Assembly: GCA_030630015.1 (NCBI GenBank) | Contig: DAOVNV010000145.1 | Span: forward strand, 1-6,449 | Source: Desulfuromonadales bacterium | GTDB taxonomy: Bacteria; Desulfobacterota; Desulfuromonadia; Desulfuromonadales; BM103 | Length of the DNA stretch: 6,449 nucleotides | Direction: 5' to 3' | Notes under the pieces: generated by a model | Seen by the model: only the letters and a program-made list of their open reading frames with translations | The model's database searches: none | What the model was told of the DNA's origin: nothing | Position numbers and translations under genes: made by a program | In this document: in pieces, positions 5,361-6,449 of the stretch | Position numbering within the stretch: position 1 is the first letter of the stretch | Layout: the number at the start of each line of letters is the position of its first letter

Positions 5361-6284
5361 TTACTCGGGGTCCGCGATCACCACACGGTTGCGTCCTTCG
5401 CGTTTGGCAGCGTAGAGGGCGTCGTCGGAGAGCCGGACCAGATCGTCGGTTCCCTGGATGTCCTTGCGCGGTCCTGTGGCAACGCCGAGACTGATGGTGA
5501 TGGTGAGGTTTTTGAGGCACCCCTCGAACTTAAGGGCCGCCACTCTTTTGCGGATACGTTCTGCAGCGAAGGTGGCCTGGGACAGGTCAGTGCCGGGAAG
5601 CAGCAGGGCAAATTCTTCTCCGCCGAAGCGGGCAGCCAGGTCGTATTCCCTTAACTCGTCGACAATTGCTTCGGCAACGGCCTTGAGGACGACATCACCC
5701 TGTTGGTGACCACAAGTGTCGTTGACCCGCTTGAAATGGTCGAGGTCCGCCATGATCATTGACAGGGAGTGGTTGTTCCGAATGCTCCGCTGACACTCCT
5801 TTTCCAGGGTTTGCATCAGACAGCGGCGGTTGGCGAGCTGGGTGAGCGGGTCTGTATTGGATAACTCTTCGAGTCTTTTATTCTGTTCTTTAAGGTCGTC
5901 CTGAAGCTGCTTGATCTTGAGCTGTACTTTGACCCGGGCAATCAGTTCGCCTGGATCGAAAGGTTTTGTTACGTAGTCACTGGCGCCACGCTCCAATGCC
6001 TTGATTTTTTGTTTTTGACTTTCCCGCCCAGTCAGCAGAATAACCGGGATATGTTTAATTTCCTTGTGGGCATTGTGCATGTCGAGAAATTTAAGGCCAT
6101 CCATGCCGGGCATTTCCAGGTCGCAGAGGATCACGTCGACCGGATTGTCGAGCAGCATTTTAAAGCCATCAATGCCATTCACAGCCTCAAGGAACGTGCC
6201 GAAGATGCCGGTTCCTTTGAGGATCTCCACAACCTGCTGCCGCAGGGTGGTGGAGTCGTCGATAATAAGCAGAGTGGGTTGCAT
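5361..6284 (-). CDS. Response regulator with diguanylate cyclase output (REC-GGDEF)
   Basis: A cytoplasmic 307-residue signalling protein expected to make cyclic di-GMP from two GTP when phosphorylated. The REC domain (about 3-120) has the acidic pair D9/D10, phospho-acceptor D55 in VILCDLEMPG, T85 and K107 in TKPF, so phosphorylation is expected to work. A charged coiled-coil linker (about 121-142) leads to the GGDEF domain (about 143-304). NTDPLTQLANRR marks its start, D180 in ADLDHFKRVND is a metal ligand, and the active site is GGEEF (221-225). R212-E-Y-D215 sits at the RxxD inhibitory-site position, so product inhibition is likely. The layout is WspR/PleD-like with a single REC. The ATG at 6284 has GGGAG 7 nt upstream. 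No cognate histidine kinase is in the window. It heads the minus-strand gene run, 37 nt before the exporter. Confidence 0.95.
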   Translation of the reverse strand: MQPTLLIIDDSTTLRQQVVEILKGTGIFGTFLEAVNGIDGFKMLLDNPVDVILCDLEMPGMDGLKFLDMHNAHKEIKHIPVILLTGRESQKQKIKALERGASDYVTKPFDPGELIARVKVQLKIKQLQDDLKEQNKRLEELSNTDPLTQLANRRCLMQTLEKECQRSIRNNHSLSMIMADLDHFKRVNDTCGHQQGDVVLKAVAEAIVDELREYDLAARFGGEEFALLLPGTDLSQATFAAERIRKRVAALKFEGCLKNLTITISLGVATGPRKDIQGTDDLVRLSDDALYAAKREGRNRVVIADPE

Positions 6285-6361
6285 AAGGTTTCTCCCGTCG
6301 GAACTTTTTAATATTTTTTGGGAATTTTGTAAAGCGCCAACTGGAGAGATGGGTTTTGAGG

Positions 6362-6367
6362 TATAAT
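6362..6367 (+). promoter_or_regulatory. Perfect TATAAT -10 box for the right-edge gene
   Basis: A consensus TATAAT lies 44 nt before the ATG at 6412. At the expected spacing the -35 position reads AACTGG (6339-6344), far from TTGACA, and there is no extended -10 TG. The copies of TTTGAG at 6355-6360 and 6367-6372 flank the box. The promoter may need an activator or be autoregulated. Confidence 0.5.
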
Positions 6368-6399
6368 TTGAGCAGGATCCGTCTTTAGATATTTATGTT

Positions 6400-6406
6400 A
6401 AGGAGG
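6400..6406 (+). promoter_or_regulatory. Strong Shine-Dalgarno of the right-edge gene
   Basis: AAGGAGG, 5 nt before the ATG at 6412, is the strongest ribosome site in the window and establishes that a real gene starts here. Confidence 0.8.
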
Positions 6407-6411
6407 TTGTC

Positions 6412-6449
6412 ATGTCTCTCGTTAAAACCTGGTATACACCGGAAGCGGC
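6412..6449 (+). CDS. Start of a divergent gene, possibly MerR/excisionase-like HTH regulator (partial)
   Basis: Only twelve full codons are present (MSLVKTWYTPEA), cut by the window end. A start with AAGGAGG and an upstream TATAAT makes the gene itself secure. The short W-Y-T-P-E pattern followed by alanine is typical of proteins opening with a small winged-helix DNA-binding domain of the MerR/HTH_17 kind, where it precedes the first helix. That is a guess from a dozen residues. If correct, it could regulate itself or the divergent REC-GGDEF run. Confidence 0.6.
   Translation, partial: MSLVKTWYTPEA

Larger units (their letters stand above)
6285..6411. promoter_or_regulatory. Divergent intergenic promoter region
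   Basis: This 127-bp, AT-rich spacer separates two divergent genes. On the minus strand TTTACA (6328-6333) is followed by TATTAA (6308-6313) at a short 14-nt spacing, or by TTAAAA (6306-6311) at 16 nt; this is a weak candidate for the REC-GGDEF run. The minus-strand Shine-Dalgarno GGGAG is at 6292-6296. No inverted repeat for a shared operator stands out. Confidence 0.4.

Overview
The window looks like ordinary chromosome from a Gram-negative anaerobe-type bacterium of moderate GC. My best guess is the Desulfuromonadales/Geobacterales (former Deltaproteobacteria). The guess rests on recalled protein resemblance (the permease plus CxxC mini-thioredoxin pair, a REC-GGDEF regulator, and the first residues of the right-edge gene), not on a phylogenetic marker, so it is inference.

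Left part, plus strand (1-1882): an operon of a two-repeat membrane permease of the ArsP/DUF318 type with a CSC motif, a 76-residue redox-active mini-thioredoxin, and a remnant of a third gene. The remnant is an exported CxPC thioredoxin that has no normal start codon and loses its 3' half. The break lies in a 60-bp stretch that carries a GC-rich imperfect palindrome and borders the end of a convergent gene.

Middle and right, minus strand (6284 down to 1821): five co-directional genes in transcription order. They are a response regulator with a diguanylate cyclase output domain, a LysE/RhtB-type amino-acid exporter, an MFS transporter, a small three-helix membrane protein of unknown function, and a stand-alone tryptophan synthase beta chain (TrpB). 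The first four are close together (gaps of 37, 12 and 22 nt). TrpB follows a 97-nt gap that has its own promoter-like TTGACA, an inverted repeat over that box and a duplicated 9-mer, so it probably has independent control. No trpA or other trp gene is visible.

Right edge, plus strand (6412 on): the first 12 codons of a divergently transcribed gene with a strong Shine-Dalgarno and a perfect TATAAT, possibly a MerR/excisionase-like HTH regulator. The 127-bp divergent spacer holds the promoters of both transcription directions.

Functionally, the left operon would move a metal(loid) or similar substrate with thiol-redox support. The minus-strand cluster combines c-di-GMP signalling, small-molecule export and a PLP enzyme of indole/serine chemistry, but a shared pathway is not demonstrated. 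I see no RNA genes, CRISPR arrays, transposases or attachment sites. No stretch longer than 300 bases lacks a gene.
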